This document shows, piece by piece, positions 7,464-15,793 of a DNA stretch of 64,000 nucleotides. Origin of the DNA: Komagataeibacter melomenusus (lineage in GTDB: Bacteria > Pseudomonadota > Alphaproteobacteria > Acetobacterales > Acetobacteraceae); NCBI RefSeq assembly GCF_013155395.1, contig NZ_JABJWC010000002.1:90661-154660 (forward strand), read 5' to 3'. The notes under the pieces were generated by a model. It searched no databases, was not told the origin of the DNA, and saw only the letters and a list, made by a program, of their open reading frames with translations. The position numbers were made by a program, and so were the translations under genes. Positions within the stretch are counted from its first letter, which is position 1. Each line of letters starts with the position of its first letter.

Positions 7464-8489
7464 TCATGGCAGGCCCGGCCCTTCTGGCGGAGGGAGTGCG
7501 GCACGGATGGCGGTGGAATAATCCGGCCCGATCATCGCACCCGCCGGGCGCTGTATGCGGCTTGCAGCGTGCAGGGCGGTAAAATCGGGGTAGTGCTTCG
7601 CGTCATAGGGGCCAAGCAGGTTCATGTCATAGGCCATGCTGGCGGTGTGGCCGCTCAGTATGACGCGCCAGTCAAGACGGTAGCGCAGTTTTGCGCCCGC
7701 GCGCGCCAGGATGCCCGTGGTGCAGTTATCACCCAGCGTGTTGTACCATAGCGGGTGGCGAATGATGTCATGGATCGCATCAACATAACTCAGGAACAGC
7801 CGCGCGCGCACGGCGGGCGAAAGGTCAAGCCGGTACAGATAGACCCGCTCGCGGCGCACATCCGTGCGCACGCCAATCAGGTCGCGCTCATCAGCGGTCA
7901 CATAGAACAGTTCATAATGATGGAAGAACCCCGCAATGGTGGAATATGCAAATCGTGCCTGCCTGCGGGTTTCGATGGATATGGCAAGATGCTGCCCGTC
8001 ACTGAAGCCAAAACTCAGGAATACATGGGCAATATTTTCCCCAGCCCAATAGGATGTAACAAGATCCACCCGGTCGAGTCTGCTCAGGTCATAGGTCGCG
8101 TCATACCACGCAGGCAGGTAATCGGTGACCGAACGGTAGCGGAAATTGCGCACGTTACGCACATGCACCATATTGCCCTCGCGCCACGTATCGGCGGGTA
8201 TGGCGTATTCCTCTGCCCAGACCCGGTCATTGCGCGGCGGGTCGGTTACGTACCACCCTGCCAGCGCCGCCACCGTCGCCCCCCGCACCACATGCCGCAA
8301 CGCAGGCGGCCGCAGCCATGCGCTACCCATCATGATGGCGGGAAAGACCGTGCACAGGCCCAGCCGTAACGCATCGGGCCGGATGGTTGAATAATACAGT
8401 GCGGCCGTACCCAGCACCATGGCGGCGGCTACGGCAATGTCATGCCCTTTCCCGCGCCAGCCTGTGCCGTGTGGCCGGGGGGCCATCAT
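7464..8489 (-). CDS. DUF4105 (Lnb N-terminal-like) membrane protein
   Basis: This 341-aa protein has two or three N-terminal transmembrane segments (residues about 17-85) and an extracytoplasmic DUF4105 domain. Landmarks are the strand AHVFLSFGF, HLAISIETRR, the HYELFYVTADERDLI segment and LGDNCTTGIL with a conserved Cys. The family resembles papain-like Cys/His domains and Lnb-type proteins, and enzymatic activity is possible but unproven. Its ATG overlaps the stop of the upstream esterase gene as ATGA, so the two are translationally coupled. Confidence 0.85.
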   Translation of the reverse strand: MMAPRPHGTGWRGKGHDIAVAAAMVLGTAALYYSTIRPDALRLGLCTVFPAIMMGSAWLRPPALRHVVRGATVAALAGWYVTDPPRNDRVWAEEYAIPADTWREGNMVHVRNVRNFRYRSVTDYLPAWYDATYDLSRLDRVDLVTSYWAGENIAHVFLSFGFSDGQHLAISIETRRQARFAYSTIAGFFHHYELFYVTADERDLIGVRTDVRRERVYLYRLDLSPAVRARLFLSYVDAIHDIIRHPLWYNTLGDNCTTGILARAGAKLRYRLDWRVILSGHTASMAYDMNLLGPYDAKHYPDFTALHAASRIQRPAGAMIGPDYSTAIRAALPPPEGPGLP

Positions 8490-10549
8490 GGGCCGTCTGT
8501 CCGTGGCGGGGCCTGCCGCAAGGCTGGCGGAGCCTGTGCCAGCTGTTCAAGAAGAATGCGCTGTACCTCGGCTATGGTAAAGGGATTGGACTGCGTGGAA
8601 TGTTCCGAATGGCGCACGACCAGTTCTGATTCCACATCAGGGATATGCGCGCTGGCATAGGAGACCACGCCATCATCGGCATGGGCCAGATCCCGCCCTG
8701 CGCCGCATACGGGAATGATGGAGTGCACATGTACGTCGGGCATGATGGGAATGGTGGGCAGCGTGCGCATGAACGCGCTGTGCGGCGACATGGCATACAC
8801 GCTGCCAAGGCGCGGAATGCGATTATTGACATGCGTGCTGTCACCCGATCCGGTCACGATCTCACGCGCGGTTTCGGTTACCCGCAGTGGCAGGCTGGCC
8901 ATGCCGCCCACGAACTGGGCAATCGACTTGCCTGCAAGGTAGCTGCCATGCTGCGGGGTGGAGATGAACACCACCCGGTCGACCTCGGGCATGGGGGTGG
9001 GAAACATGGTCTGGCGGATCAGCGCCAGGGTATCGGCATTGAGGTGAAAGCTGGAAAGTGGCCGGCCAGCCGTGCCATCCCACAGCCTGTCACCGGGGTT
9101 GATGACCAGCATGCGCGCCAGAAGGCCGCCCTGGCTGTGGCCAATCAGCGTAATGTGCCCCAGTGCGGGGTCGGCCTGTACGCCGCCCAGGCTGTTTACG
9201 GCCTCGGTAATGGCATGGCGCAACTGCCACGCCGAATACGGGATGGGATTGGCCGTTGCGTAGGAGAAGAACCAGAAATCAAAATGGTTGCGGATGCGCC
9301 TGTCCTCCAGCAGGTCATTGACCATGCTGGCCCAGCGGTACGGGCTGGAGGCCGTGCCGTGTATGAACACCACCGGCATGCTGCCATGATGGTGCGGGTT
9401 CATGGCGATCAGGCGCGGGCGGGTACCGTCATAGGTCGTGCCATCAAAGAACCCCCGATATTCCTTGGTGCCCAGCGCGGTATCAACCAGGCTCAGGGCG
9501 CGGGCGGTGGTCTGGTCATAGGCGGCGGGCACGCGGGCATGGGCGATGGGGGTGTCGGGGCTTTCATCCATGATGCGCAGCACCAGCCGCCCGCTGGGGT
9601 GGCTGCCGAGCACCTGCGCGCGCGGGTTATCGATTTCCAGCACCAGGCTTGCGGGCAGGCGCAGTTTTTCCGCTATGACGAAGCTGCCATCGGACGTGCC
9701 TTCAGGGGGCGCCTGATCCTGGGGCGTGGCGCGGTTGCGCGTTGCGTCATCCTGTGCGGGTGCTGCAATATCCGCCACGGCGGATGGCGCGTGATCACCT
9801 GCATGCTGGAGTGTCTGCTCCCCGCTGGCCGGGCGGGCGGGCGCATCGGGCGCGGCGCGGGCCAGCACGGTCAGCGCCTCGCCAAGGCCGGGGGTATGAT
9901 AGACGTTATTGATGCCTCCCACGCCAAGGGTCGCGGTGGGGCGGATGTTTTCCAGCACGCGGCCGTGCCAGCGCAACTGGGCGGGATCAGCACTCAACTC
10001 GAGCGTGCCAGACGGCAGCGCGCGGCTCTGGCTGGCAATATTGACCGGAGCGGGAAAGGCTGCCGCGAGGCCAAGATTGTACAGGTCGCAGGCCTGCCGG
10101 AAACGTGCGTCATACGGGCTGGGGCCATTCGCCTGTCCCGGCTGCAAATACGCATAGGCATAGAGGCTTGCGGCCAGAAAATCCTGTGCATGATGGTGGC
10201 GCAGGCCCTGCCTGTAACTCAGTTCCGCCAGCGCGAACAGCACATCGGCTTCATCATCACGCCCTGCGGCCTGTGCGCGCAGGGTGGCAATGGCGCGATC
10301 GGGCTGGTTGCGCCACAGTGGCAGCAGGCCGTGGCGACGCAGCACGATCAGCGCATTATCACTGGCCTCACGCCCCGCCAGCGCCGTGCGCGTGGCGGCA
10401 CGGTAGCTGTGCACCAGCGAGACCTGCCGCACGCTTACCGGCCCGGCACACCCTGCAAGCAGGGCTGCGGCCAGCAGGCTGGCGCAACGCAGGCGGCGGT
10501 TGATACGGATGGGGGCAGCAGGCAGCGTGCCGGGCATGATCGATTTCAT
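8486..10549 (-). CDS. Lipoprotein esterase/lipase, alpha/beta hydrolase
   Basis: This is a 687-aa protein. A lipobox (ALLAGC, Cys about residue 34) suggests membrane anchoring. Residues about 55-160 are helical and rich in Ala, Arg and Leu, like TPR-type helices. The hydrolase domain follows from about residue 390: VVFIHGTASSPYRW provides the oxyanion region, GHSQGG the nucleophile Ser, FISTPQHGS a family element, and a late His lies near the C-terminus. An Ala/Pro/Gln-rich low-complexity linker (about 245-285) is unusual. It overlaps the DUF4105 gene by 4 bases. The substrate is unknown. Confidence 0.85.
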   Translation of the reverse strand: MKSIMPGTLPAAPIRINRRLRCASLLAAALLAGCAGPVSVRQVSLVHSYRAATRTALAGREASDNALIVLRRHGLLPLWRNQPDRAIATLRAQAAGRDDEADVLFALAELSYRQGLRHHHAQDFLAASLYAYAYLQPGQANGPSPYDARFRQACDLYNLGLAAAFPAPVNIASQSRALPSGTLELSADPAQLRWHGRVLENIRPTATLGVGGINNVYHTPGLGEALTVLARAAPDAPARPASGEQTLQHAGDHAPSAVADIAAPAQDDATRNRATPQDQAPPEGTSDGSFVIAEKLRLPASLVLEIDNPRAQVLGSHPSGRLVLRIMDESPDTPIAHARVPAAYDQTTARALSLVDTALGTKEYRGFFDGTTYDGTRPRLIAMNPHHHGSMPVVFIHGTASSPYRWASMVNDLLEDRRIRNHFDFWFFSYATANPIPYSAWQLRHAITEAVNSLGGVQADPALGHITLIGHSQGGLLARMLVINPGDRLWDGTAGRPLSSFHLNADTLALIRQTMFPTPMPEVDRVVFISTPQHGSYLAGKSIAQFVGGMASLPLRVTETAREIVTGSGDSTHVNNRIPRLGSVYAMSPHSAFMRTLPTIPIMPDVHVHSIIPVCGAGRDLAHADDGVVSYASAHIPDVESELVVRHSEHSTQSNPFTIAEVQRILLEQLAQAPPALRQAPPRTDGP

Positions 10550-10741
10550 GCCCGCAGGTTAAGCATCCCTTTGGCCCGCATGGAACAGACAATCGGCACG
10601 CATGGCCTGCGCGCCGCCTCTTTCGGCCCGGCATAAACGACGGGGGCAATCCTGCAGGAGATGCCGTCGGCCTGCGCGTATGATCGGGGCAGGATCCGTC
10701 TCCTGCCACCGGGTATCAGGAATCGCTGGAATCAAGGGGTG

Positions 10742-11092
10742 TCAGGGCCCTCGGTCCAAACCCCTTGAAGGATTCCTGACATAGCCTGAACCACAAGGCT
10801 GCACACTGACCCGGTATTGCGTGCCCAACTCCGACTGCAGCCGCGCAGCCAGTTCAGTCCCCTGCCGGTCAAAGGCATCACGGGTATCTGGCGTTTCAAA
10901 TCCGGTATTGGGGCCGCCGGGGTCGTTCCAGTCCAGAATGGCATCGAATTCACACCGCCAGGCATCAAGGTCCTTCTTCAGGCCATCAGAGATCGGCAGG
11001 GTAGCGGGGTCAAAATCGCCCTCTCCCGCGCGCGGTCCGGCATGCCATAACGGGTAGCATGCATAATCCGCCATGACCTTGATGTGCTTCAT
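10742..11092 (-). CDS. Small acidic hypothetical protein, immunity-like
   Basis: This 116-aa protein begins MKHIKVMADYACYPLWHAG. That layout is typical of a widespread family of short hypothetical proteins with MADY-x-C-x-PLW, then LPIS...LDAW...DAILDWNDP and a C-terminal helix (RQGTELAARLQSELG). I recall such proteins mostly near toxin/immunity loci, but no function is established. It is preceded 32 nt upstream by the Hsp70-like gene and followed by the esterase gene on the same strand. Confidence 0.65.
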   Translation of the reverse strand: MKHIKVMADYACYPLWHAGPRAGEGDFDPATLPISDGLKKDLDAWRCEFDAILDWNDPGGPNTGFETPDTRDAFDRQGTELAARLQSELGTQYRVSVQPCGSGYVRNPSRGLDRGP

Positions 11093-11124
11093 GCCTGCCC
11101 CGTGCCGCTGGTGTCAGGGTGCCA

Positions 11125-12411
11125 TCACCCGTTCATCAGCGCCAGCCCTTCCGCCACGGATACGAACTCACCCCCCATATCCACCCTGTCTGCGCCAAAG
11201 CGGCGGGTGAACAGCGCGCGCACGGCGGGCACGAAGGATGTGCCGCCGGTCAGGAACACGCGGTCAATGGCGCCTGCGGGCAGGCTGGCGCGTTCCAGCG
11301 CGGTTTGCACCGCTTCATCAAACCGCGCGAGGTCGGGCGCGATCCAGCCCTCGAATTCCGCACGGGTTATGGTGCGGTGAATGCGCACATCGCCAAATTC
11401 ATAATCCAGCGTGGTGCCCTGCGCGCTGGACAGGTCCCGCTTGGCCTGGCCTACGGCGCGATACAGCGCCTGGCCCTGCTGGGCCTCGATGATGTCGATC
11501 AGCGCCTGTATCTTCTGGGGTTCGGCGGCGGTGCGGGCCACGTCGGCCATGTCGCGCAGTGTCTGGGGCGTGCGCATCAGCGCCAGCCGGTGCCACCGCC
11601 CAAGGGCCGCATACCACTCGGCCGGCACCGGCAGCGGCTGGCCGCCCATTACGCGGTAGGTGGTATTGCGACCGAGTTCGGGCGCGATCACGTTATCAAT
11701 GATGCGGTAGTCAAGCTGGTCGCCTGCAATGCCCACGCCCGCATAGCCCAGCGGGGTCGCTCCCTGCCCGCTGGCAGGATCAAACCGCAGGATGGAAAAA
11801 TCGCTCGTGCCGCCGCCAAAGTCACCCACCAGAACGGTGGCGGGCGCTGTCAGGCGCTGGGCAAAGTGCCAGCCTGCCGCTTCGGGCTCGAGGGCTACGT
11901 CAACATGATGGAAGCCCGCCTGCGCAAAGCCTGCCCGCAGGCGGTCCTCGCCAAAGGCATCATCGGCGCGGACACCGGCAAAATGCACCGGCCGCCCCAC
12001 GGTGGCGCTGACCTGAGCAGGATCGATATCGAGCGTGCGCATCAGGCATGACAGAAAACGCGCCACCAGTGATTCCAGCGTCATCACCTGGCCCAGCAGC
12101 CGCGTCTGCCGGAAGGATGACTGCGCCAGGTACGACTTCATGGACATGATAAGGCGGCTTTCCGCCGGGTCTTCAAGGTAGGCATCGACCGCCGCAGCCC
12201 CTATGGCCTCCTGGAGCGACGCGCCACGGGGCTGCATCTCGTCATGCCACAGGCAGAGCAGCGTGCGGCATGTCTCGGCAGGCGGATGATGGGGAAAATG
12301 GAAGCGCGCGGGCTGCGGCTGGCCCTTGGCGTCCAGCACCACCACAACGGTATTGGTCGTGCCGAAATCTATGCCAAGCCGCACGCCATGGGGGGGCTTT
12401 ATGGAAGACAT
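11125..12411 (-). CDS. Hsp70-like chaperone/ATPase (YegD-type)
   Basis: The 428-aa protein carries the actin-fold ATPase motifs of Hsp70: GIDFGTTNTVVVV (phosphate 1, about residues 15-27), GDFGGGTSDFSIL (phosphate 2) and FLTGGTSFVPAVR (adenosine). It stops shortly after the ATPase domain, so it lacks the roughly 200-residue DnaK substrate-binding part, as in YegD-type proteins. The ATG at 12411 has GGGAGG 4 nt upstream, which decides it over the longer frame to 12456. It heads a same-strand run with the small acidic protein, esterase and DUF4105 genes. No J-protein or GrpE partner is adjacent. Confidence 0.85.
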   Translation of the reverse strand: MSSIKPPHGVRLGIDFGTTNTVVVVLDAKGQPQPARFHFPHHPPAETCRTLLCLWHDEMQPRGASLQEAIGAAAVDAYLEDPAESRLIMSMKSYLAQSSFRQTRLLGQVMTLESLVARFLSCLMRTLDIDPAQVSATVGRPVHFAGVRADDAFGEDRLRAGFAQAGFHHVDVALEPEAAGWHFAQRLTAPATVLVGDFGGGTSDFSILRFDPASGQGATPLGYAGVGIAGDQLDYRIIDNVIAPELGRNTTYRVMGGQPLPVPAEWYAALGRWHRLALMRTPQTLRDMADVARTAAEPQKIQALIDIIEAQQGQALYRAVGQAKRDLSSAQGTTLDYEFGDVRIHRTITRAEFEGWIAPDLARFDEAVQTALERASLPAGAIDRVFLTGGTSFVPAVRALFTRRFGADRVDMGGEFVSVAEGLALMNG

Positions 12412-12492
12412 GCGGCCTCCCATACGCGCCGGCAGGGGCCGTGTCCATCGGGTCATTCACATTTTGCGAGGGGTGGCGTAGGGGTAGGCGCC

Positions 12493-12825
12493 ATGACCCA
12501 GCCGTTTACCTGCGCCAATGCCCGCTACCGCACCGATACCCGCCACGGCCACCCCCACGGCACGGGGCAGGCCCGGGGCAGCGTGCTGGCGGCACCACTG
12601 GTCACACAGGCCGATACGGGTGATACGCTGTGGCTGGAATATGTCATCGGGCCGGAAGGCACGCGGTTCTGGCTCATGTGGTATGATGCCCATGGCCTGC
12701 CGCGCCTGACCAACAGCGCGGTCATGGACCATGCCAACCTGGCCATCATGCTGCGTGCACTGGGTCATAGCGCGGCACTCGGCGCGGTGCAGGCCGCCCT
12801 GCCCCCGGCCCGGCATGTGCCCTGA
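12493..12825 (+). CDS. Hypothetical protein
   Basis: This 110-aa protein is divergent from the Hsp70-like gene, with about 80 bases between the starts. It has no signal peptide or known motif. A central region (TLWLEYVIGPEGTRFWLMWY) looks like beta strands and the C-terminal half like helices. The start is chosen after the GGGGTAGG purine-rich stretch; a longer open frame to 12244 would overlap the Hsp70 gene antisense. It reads as a lineage-specific protein. Confidence 0.5.
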   Translation: MTQPFTCANARYRTDTRHGHPHGTGQARGSVLAAPLVTQADTGDTLWLEYVIGPEGTRFWLMWYDAHGLPRLTNSAVMDHANLAIMLRALGHSAALGAVQAALPPARHVP

Positions 12826-12901
12826 CCGGTTTGGCCGATGGGCGCTGGCCTGTTATCAAGACCCCACCCCACCTTATTTGCTGCACGTGGCACGAAACGA
12901 G

Positions 12902-13183
12902 ATGATGAAGTCCAGCCCCATCGCGGGCCATACCACCCTGATACGGCTTGCAGCCCTTGGCGCGGTGGTTGTGCTGGGTGCCTGCGCAGCCCCTTCTGGC
13001 CGGGCGCAGGCTGCACGGATCGGCATGCCCAACCCGGCTTCCGCCTATTGCGTGCATCTGGGCGGCAGGCTTGAACTGCGCTCCTCCCCACAGGGCACGA
13101 CGGGGTGGTGTCATCTGCCTGATGGCACCATAATCGAGGAATGGGCCCTGTTCCGCCGCAACCATTCCGCCGGGCCACGATGA
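12902..13183 (+). CDS. DUF333-domain lipoprotein
   Basis: The 93-aa precursor has a hydrophobic signal ending VVLGAC (lipobox) and a DUF333 domain: NPASAYCVHLGGRLELR, a Gly-Trp-Cys strand, then LPDGTIIEEWALFR. DUF333 proteins are small, putative haemolysin-type periplasmic or outer-membrane proteins of unknown role. Two in-frame ATGs are adjacent (12902, 12905). Its TGA overlaps the start of the next small lipoprotein gene (ATGA), so the two are coupled. Confidence 0.8.
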   Translation: MMKSSPIAGHTTLIRLAALGAVVVLGACAAPSGRAQAARIGMPNPASAYCVHLGGRLELRSSPQGTTGWCHLPDGTIIEEWALFRRNHSAGPR

Positions 13184-13410
13184 AGTCGCACCGCCCTGCC
13201 CGCCTTGCCCTGCTGGCCCTGCTCGGGCTTGCAGGCTGTGGCGATGCGCTGATGGCGCGCAACCTGCCCCCGGCCCAGGATTGCAGGCAGCGCGGCGGAA
13301 CATGGCGCGTAACGCCTGATGGCCATACCGGGCTGTGCACCCTGCCACCGGGCGCAGGCGTGGCAGGCGCGCGCATCGTGCCCCGCCACCCGCGTGCCGC
13401 CATGCGATAG
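13180..13410 (+). CDS. Small lipoprotein, DUF333-like
   Basis: A 76-aa lipoprotein with signal LALLALLGLAGC. The mature part has CRQRGGTW then GLCTLPPG, a short echo of the DUF333 C-x-x-x-G-G...C-x-L-P pattern in its neighbour, which suggests a tandem duplication. It overlaps the preceding gene by 4 bases. Function is unknown. Confidence 0.65.
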   Translation: MKSHRPARLALLALLGLAGCGDALMARNLPPAQDCRQRGGTWRVTPDGHTGLCTLPPGAGVAGARIVPRHPRAAMR

Positions 13411-13422
13411 GAGAGCGCCCGA

Positions 13423-13456
13423 AAAGATGAACGTTACTTAAAGATGAACGTTACTT
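13423..13456. repeat. Perfect 17-bp tandem repeat, two copies
   Basis: AAAGATGAACGTTACTT occurs twice with no spacer (13423-13439 and 13440-13456), just past the end of the small lipoprotein gene. Each copy contains AACGTT, a short palindrome. Confidence 0.8.
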
Positions 13457-13738
13457 TCTTCAAAGCAAGGCGACGGCAGAAAGCTGTCCTCCTTTATCAA
13501 TAATCTGCTTTCAGACACGCTTTAAAATACCCCGGCCCGACTGCCACGGCATCGCCTGGCCAGCAGGGCGCATCATCACCACCGGGGGCATGCCGCATGC
13601 AACTGTCGCGCAGGTCGACCGTTGGGGGTAGGCAGGCTGTTTCACAAGGTCCCCTGCCGGTCGGTTGCTGCCTGTGGTGGCCCTGACCCGTCCTTTACCC
13701 AGCATGGTGTTTTCTGAAACAGCCTCCTGTGAAGCAAC

Positions 13739-13745
13739 AAGGAGG
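13739..13745 (+). promoter_or_regulatory. Strong Shine-Dalgarno fixing a GTG start
   Basis: AAGGAGG lies 7 nt before GTG 13753, so that codon, not ATG 13729 or ATG 13804, is the likely start of the small lipoprotein gene. Confidence 0.75.
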
Positions 13746-13752
13746 AGAACCC

Positions 13753-14058
13753 GTGCCCGTAGCCGCAACCACTGTCACGCCCCGCATCCTGTCCCTGGGG
13801 GTCATGGCCCGTTCATGCGCCCTTGTGGCGGGCATGGGGCTTGTCCTGCCCCTCGTGGCCTGTAGCGGGCGCATCGGGGAGGATGCCTGCATTTCCTGCT
13901 CGGCAGAGAAATCGGCAGAAAAAACGGATGCGCCCCGGCATGATCCGGCAGCCCCCTCGGGCAATGCCGTGGGCGAAGGCGCGGGCGGCCCCACCGGTTC
14001 GCCCCAGCAGGCGGGACAGGACCAGAGCCCCGGCGCCGCCAGCGCGCCGGGCATGTAA
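13753..14058 (+). CDS. Small lipoprotein, hypothetical
   Basis: A 101-aa lipoprotein beginning at GTG behind a perfect AAGGAGG. Its signal sequence (about residues 18-37) ends LPLVAC at the lipobox. The mature part has a CISC pair, then a low-complexity tail rich in Gly, Pro, Gln, Ala and Asp. No family is recognised. It belongs to a run of small exported proteins. Confidence 0.65.
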   Translation: MPVAATTVTPRILSLGVMARSCALVAGMGLVLPLVACSGRIGEDACISCSAEKSAEKTDAPRHDPAAPSGNAVGEGAGGPTGSPQQAGQDQSPGAASAPGM

Positions 14059-14187
14059 AGCGTGGCAGGGGCTGCGCGCGCAGTCACGGCAACGTGTTTT
14101 TTACGCCTGCCGGGCGGCCTGAACCCGCCGTCGCCCGGCGCGTTTGACCCTTGCCACCCTACTGAAAAAAACAAAGGAGGATACAGG

Positions 14188-14421
14188 ATGCGGTTCACCG
14201 TTTTCCCCGCCCTCCCCATCGCATTAGGGTTGGGGATCGGGCTGGCAGCAGATGCATATGCCGATGACCCGGCAACACCGCAGCAGGTCGCGGCCTGCAA
14301 GGCCGATGCCCTGCGGCTGTGCCCGCTGGACATACCGGATACAAGACAGGTCGAAGCCTGCATGCACCGCAAGGTCACCCGTCTGTCGCCTGCATGCCGG
14401 GACACCGTGCAGGGTAGATAA
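14188..14421 (+). CDS. Cys-rich exported protein, GLG1-repeat-like
   Basis: The 77-aa protein has a signal peptide (cleavage near AYA-DD) and one copy of the Cys-rich repeat pattern ACKADALRLCP, VEACMHRK, LSPACRDTV. This resembles the cysteine-rich (GLG1-like) repeat proteins of alphaproteobacteria, which are exported and of unknown role. An AAAGGAGG Shine-Dalgarno sits 7 nt upstream (14173-14180). Confidence 0.7.
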   Translation: MRFTVFPALPIALGLGIGLAADAYADDPATPQQVAACKADALRLCPLDIPDTRQVEACMHRKVTRLSPACRDTVQGR

Positions 14422-14488
14422 TACCGTCCCGTGACCGGGGCACGCCACAACCAGGCCGTGCCCCGCTACCGTTTTTTCGGAGGCTCAC

Positions 14489-14896
14489 ATGACGATTTCG
14501 CGTAATGTAACCGACATGACCACCCGCATCGGTGATTTCCTGACAGGCGCGCAGGGCGACCGTTCCGGTGCGCTGTCGGTGCTGAACGACATTCTCGGCC
14601 CCCTGCCCGCGCCAGACGAACCCAGCATGCTCGAACACCGCGCGGAGGAAGCAGGCATGCTGCCGCTGATCCGCTCATGGCAGGAGCACGACAAGGCCCC
14701 GCATGCCGATGAAAGCACGATCCAGGCCCTGTTCCGCCCCACGGAACTCGAGCGTTTCTCCACCCAGACGGGCCTTTCCCAACAGGCTGCGATGAAGATC
14801 CTGCGCGAGATGCTGCCCTCGGCCATCCGTCACCGCGCGCTGAACGCGCGCGCGGGGTGGCAGCCTGCAAACACGGCGGACCCCAACCTGCACTGA
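14489..14896 (+). CDS. YidB/DUF937 family protein
   Basis: A 135-aa protein with GMLPLIRSWQEHDK, a short loop, LFRPTELERFSTQTGLSQQAAM and ILREMLPSAI, the standard order of the YidB-like domain (DUF937). These are soluble proteins without assigned activity; YidB is known in E. coli only as a conserved protein. A perfect terminator follows 30 nt later, so it ends the small-protein cluster. A TCGGAGG-like Shine-Dalgarno lies about 6 nt before the ATG. Confidence 0.8.
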   Translation: MTISRNVTDMTTRIGDFLTGAQGDRSGALSVLNDILGPLPAPDEPSMLEHRAEEAGMLPLIRSWQEHDKAPHADESTIQALFRPTELERFSTQTGLSQQAAMKILREMLPSAIRHRALNARAGWQPANTADPNLH

Positions 14897-14925
14897 CACG
14901 CAGCACTCAGGATCACGCCTTTTTC

Positions 14926-14972
14926 AACCTGCCACGCCGGGGCACATCACCCCGGCGTGGCAGGTTTTTTTT
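14926..14972 (+). terminator. Very strong rho-independent terminator
   Basis: A perfect 17-bp stem (14926-14942 with 14950-14966) with a 7-nt loop is followed by a T-run. It is the strongest terminator in the window and ends transcription from the small-protein cluster. Confidence 0.95.
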
Positions 14973-14997
14973 CAGTTCAGCCAGGATCTTCAGGCAT

Positions 14998-15059
14998 AAA
15001 GAAGTTTTTGGTGAAGCTTTTTTCAAGAAGCTTCAAAAGGGGGCACCCAGAAACTTTTA
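14998..15059. repeat. Nested-hairpin dispersed repeat, copy A
   Basis: Outer arms TTTTTGG... and ...CCCAGAAACTTTT enclose a hairpin GAAGCTT/AAGCTTC. The same outer arms and AAGCTTT hairpin occur at 35643-35727, which also keeps a second GCCGCC-type hairpin that is collapsed here to an A/G-rich remnant. It abuts the left end of the IS remnant. Confidence 0.6.
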
Positions 15060-15060
15060 G

Positions 15061-15660
15061 GGGCTGGCATAAGTCAGCATTGCTTGGGACGATTCACGCG
15101 GGCAGTTGGGCCCATTGAGCAAGGATTTTCAGGAGTTTTGCAGGCGAGCGGATGTTGACGCGCCACTCGCACGCGGCGCGGAAGAGGTGGAAGTCCTTGC
15201 GTGGTATTCCATTGTATCGCCGCAGATGCCGCTTCGCCTGGTTCCAGAAATTCTCGATGCCGTTGATGTGGTTTCTGCCCAGGGCAAGATGCGTTCGTGA
15301 TGGAATTCCGAGACATCCAGTTTGTTGCAAGCGTGCCAGGAATCGCTGTAGACGATTGAATTAGGCTGCATTTTCTTTCCAATGATCGACATCAGCGCCT
15401 GGTGTCCGGCATTGGGGATCATGACGGCGTGGACACGGTCATGTCGTTTCAGCAGGCCAAAGACAGCCACTTTCCCGGCAGCGCCCCGGCCCCGTTTTTC
15501 TTTGCGATGTCAATCGAAATAGCTCTCATCGACTGCGATTTCACCTGAGACCGGCGCCCCATGAGCAATCTGTCCTGCGATGATCTCTCGCAATTTGCAG
15601 TCATACACTGTCGCTGTATTGCGATTGACGCCGACAAGTGCGGCAGCCATTACCAAAAAG
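15061..15660 (-). pseudogene. IS1595 (ISXO2-like) transposase remnant
   Basis: On the minus strand the pieces read as a transposase: VNRNTATVYDCKLREII, SGEIAVDESYF, then KRGRGAAGKVAVFGLLKR, SIVYSDSWHACNKLDVSEFHH, and after a frameshift NHINGIENFWNQAKRHLRRY with a C-terminal CEWRVN. This is the ISXO2-type DDE core order. A TGA replaces the second Gly codon after DESYF at about 15511, a frame change lies near 15330, and the N-terminal zinc ribbon is missing. The right end cannot be found, so the element is dead and truncated. Confidence 0.8.
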
Positions 15661-15793
15661 AGCCGCCCACGGGGCAGGTGCATGAACGGCCATGCCTGAC
15701 CGTCATCGTTTCCGGGCATCATGACATGCTGGTGCCCATGAAACCGGGCCGACCGATCGGGCGTTTCACTTTCTCCCTGCCCGCAGGTGACCC

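Larger units (their letters stand above)
13411..13752. other. Intergenic region with a 17-bp tandem duplication
   Basis: About 340 bases hold no gene. A 17-bp direct repeat sits at its start (13423-13456), and a Shine-Dalgarno for the next gene at its end. Short minus-strand frames here lack any coding features. Confidence 0.4.

Noticed and set aside
8645..10636. A 663-codon open frame on the plus strand opposite the esterase gene
   Set aside because: It mirrors the minus-strand gene, which has lipobox, GHSQGG and overlap with DUF4105. The plus frame has no motif and reflects GC-rich third-position bias.
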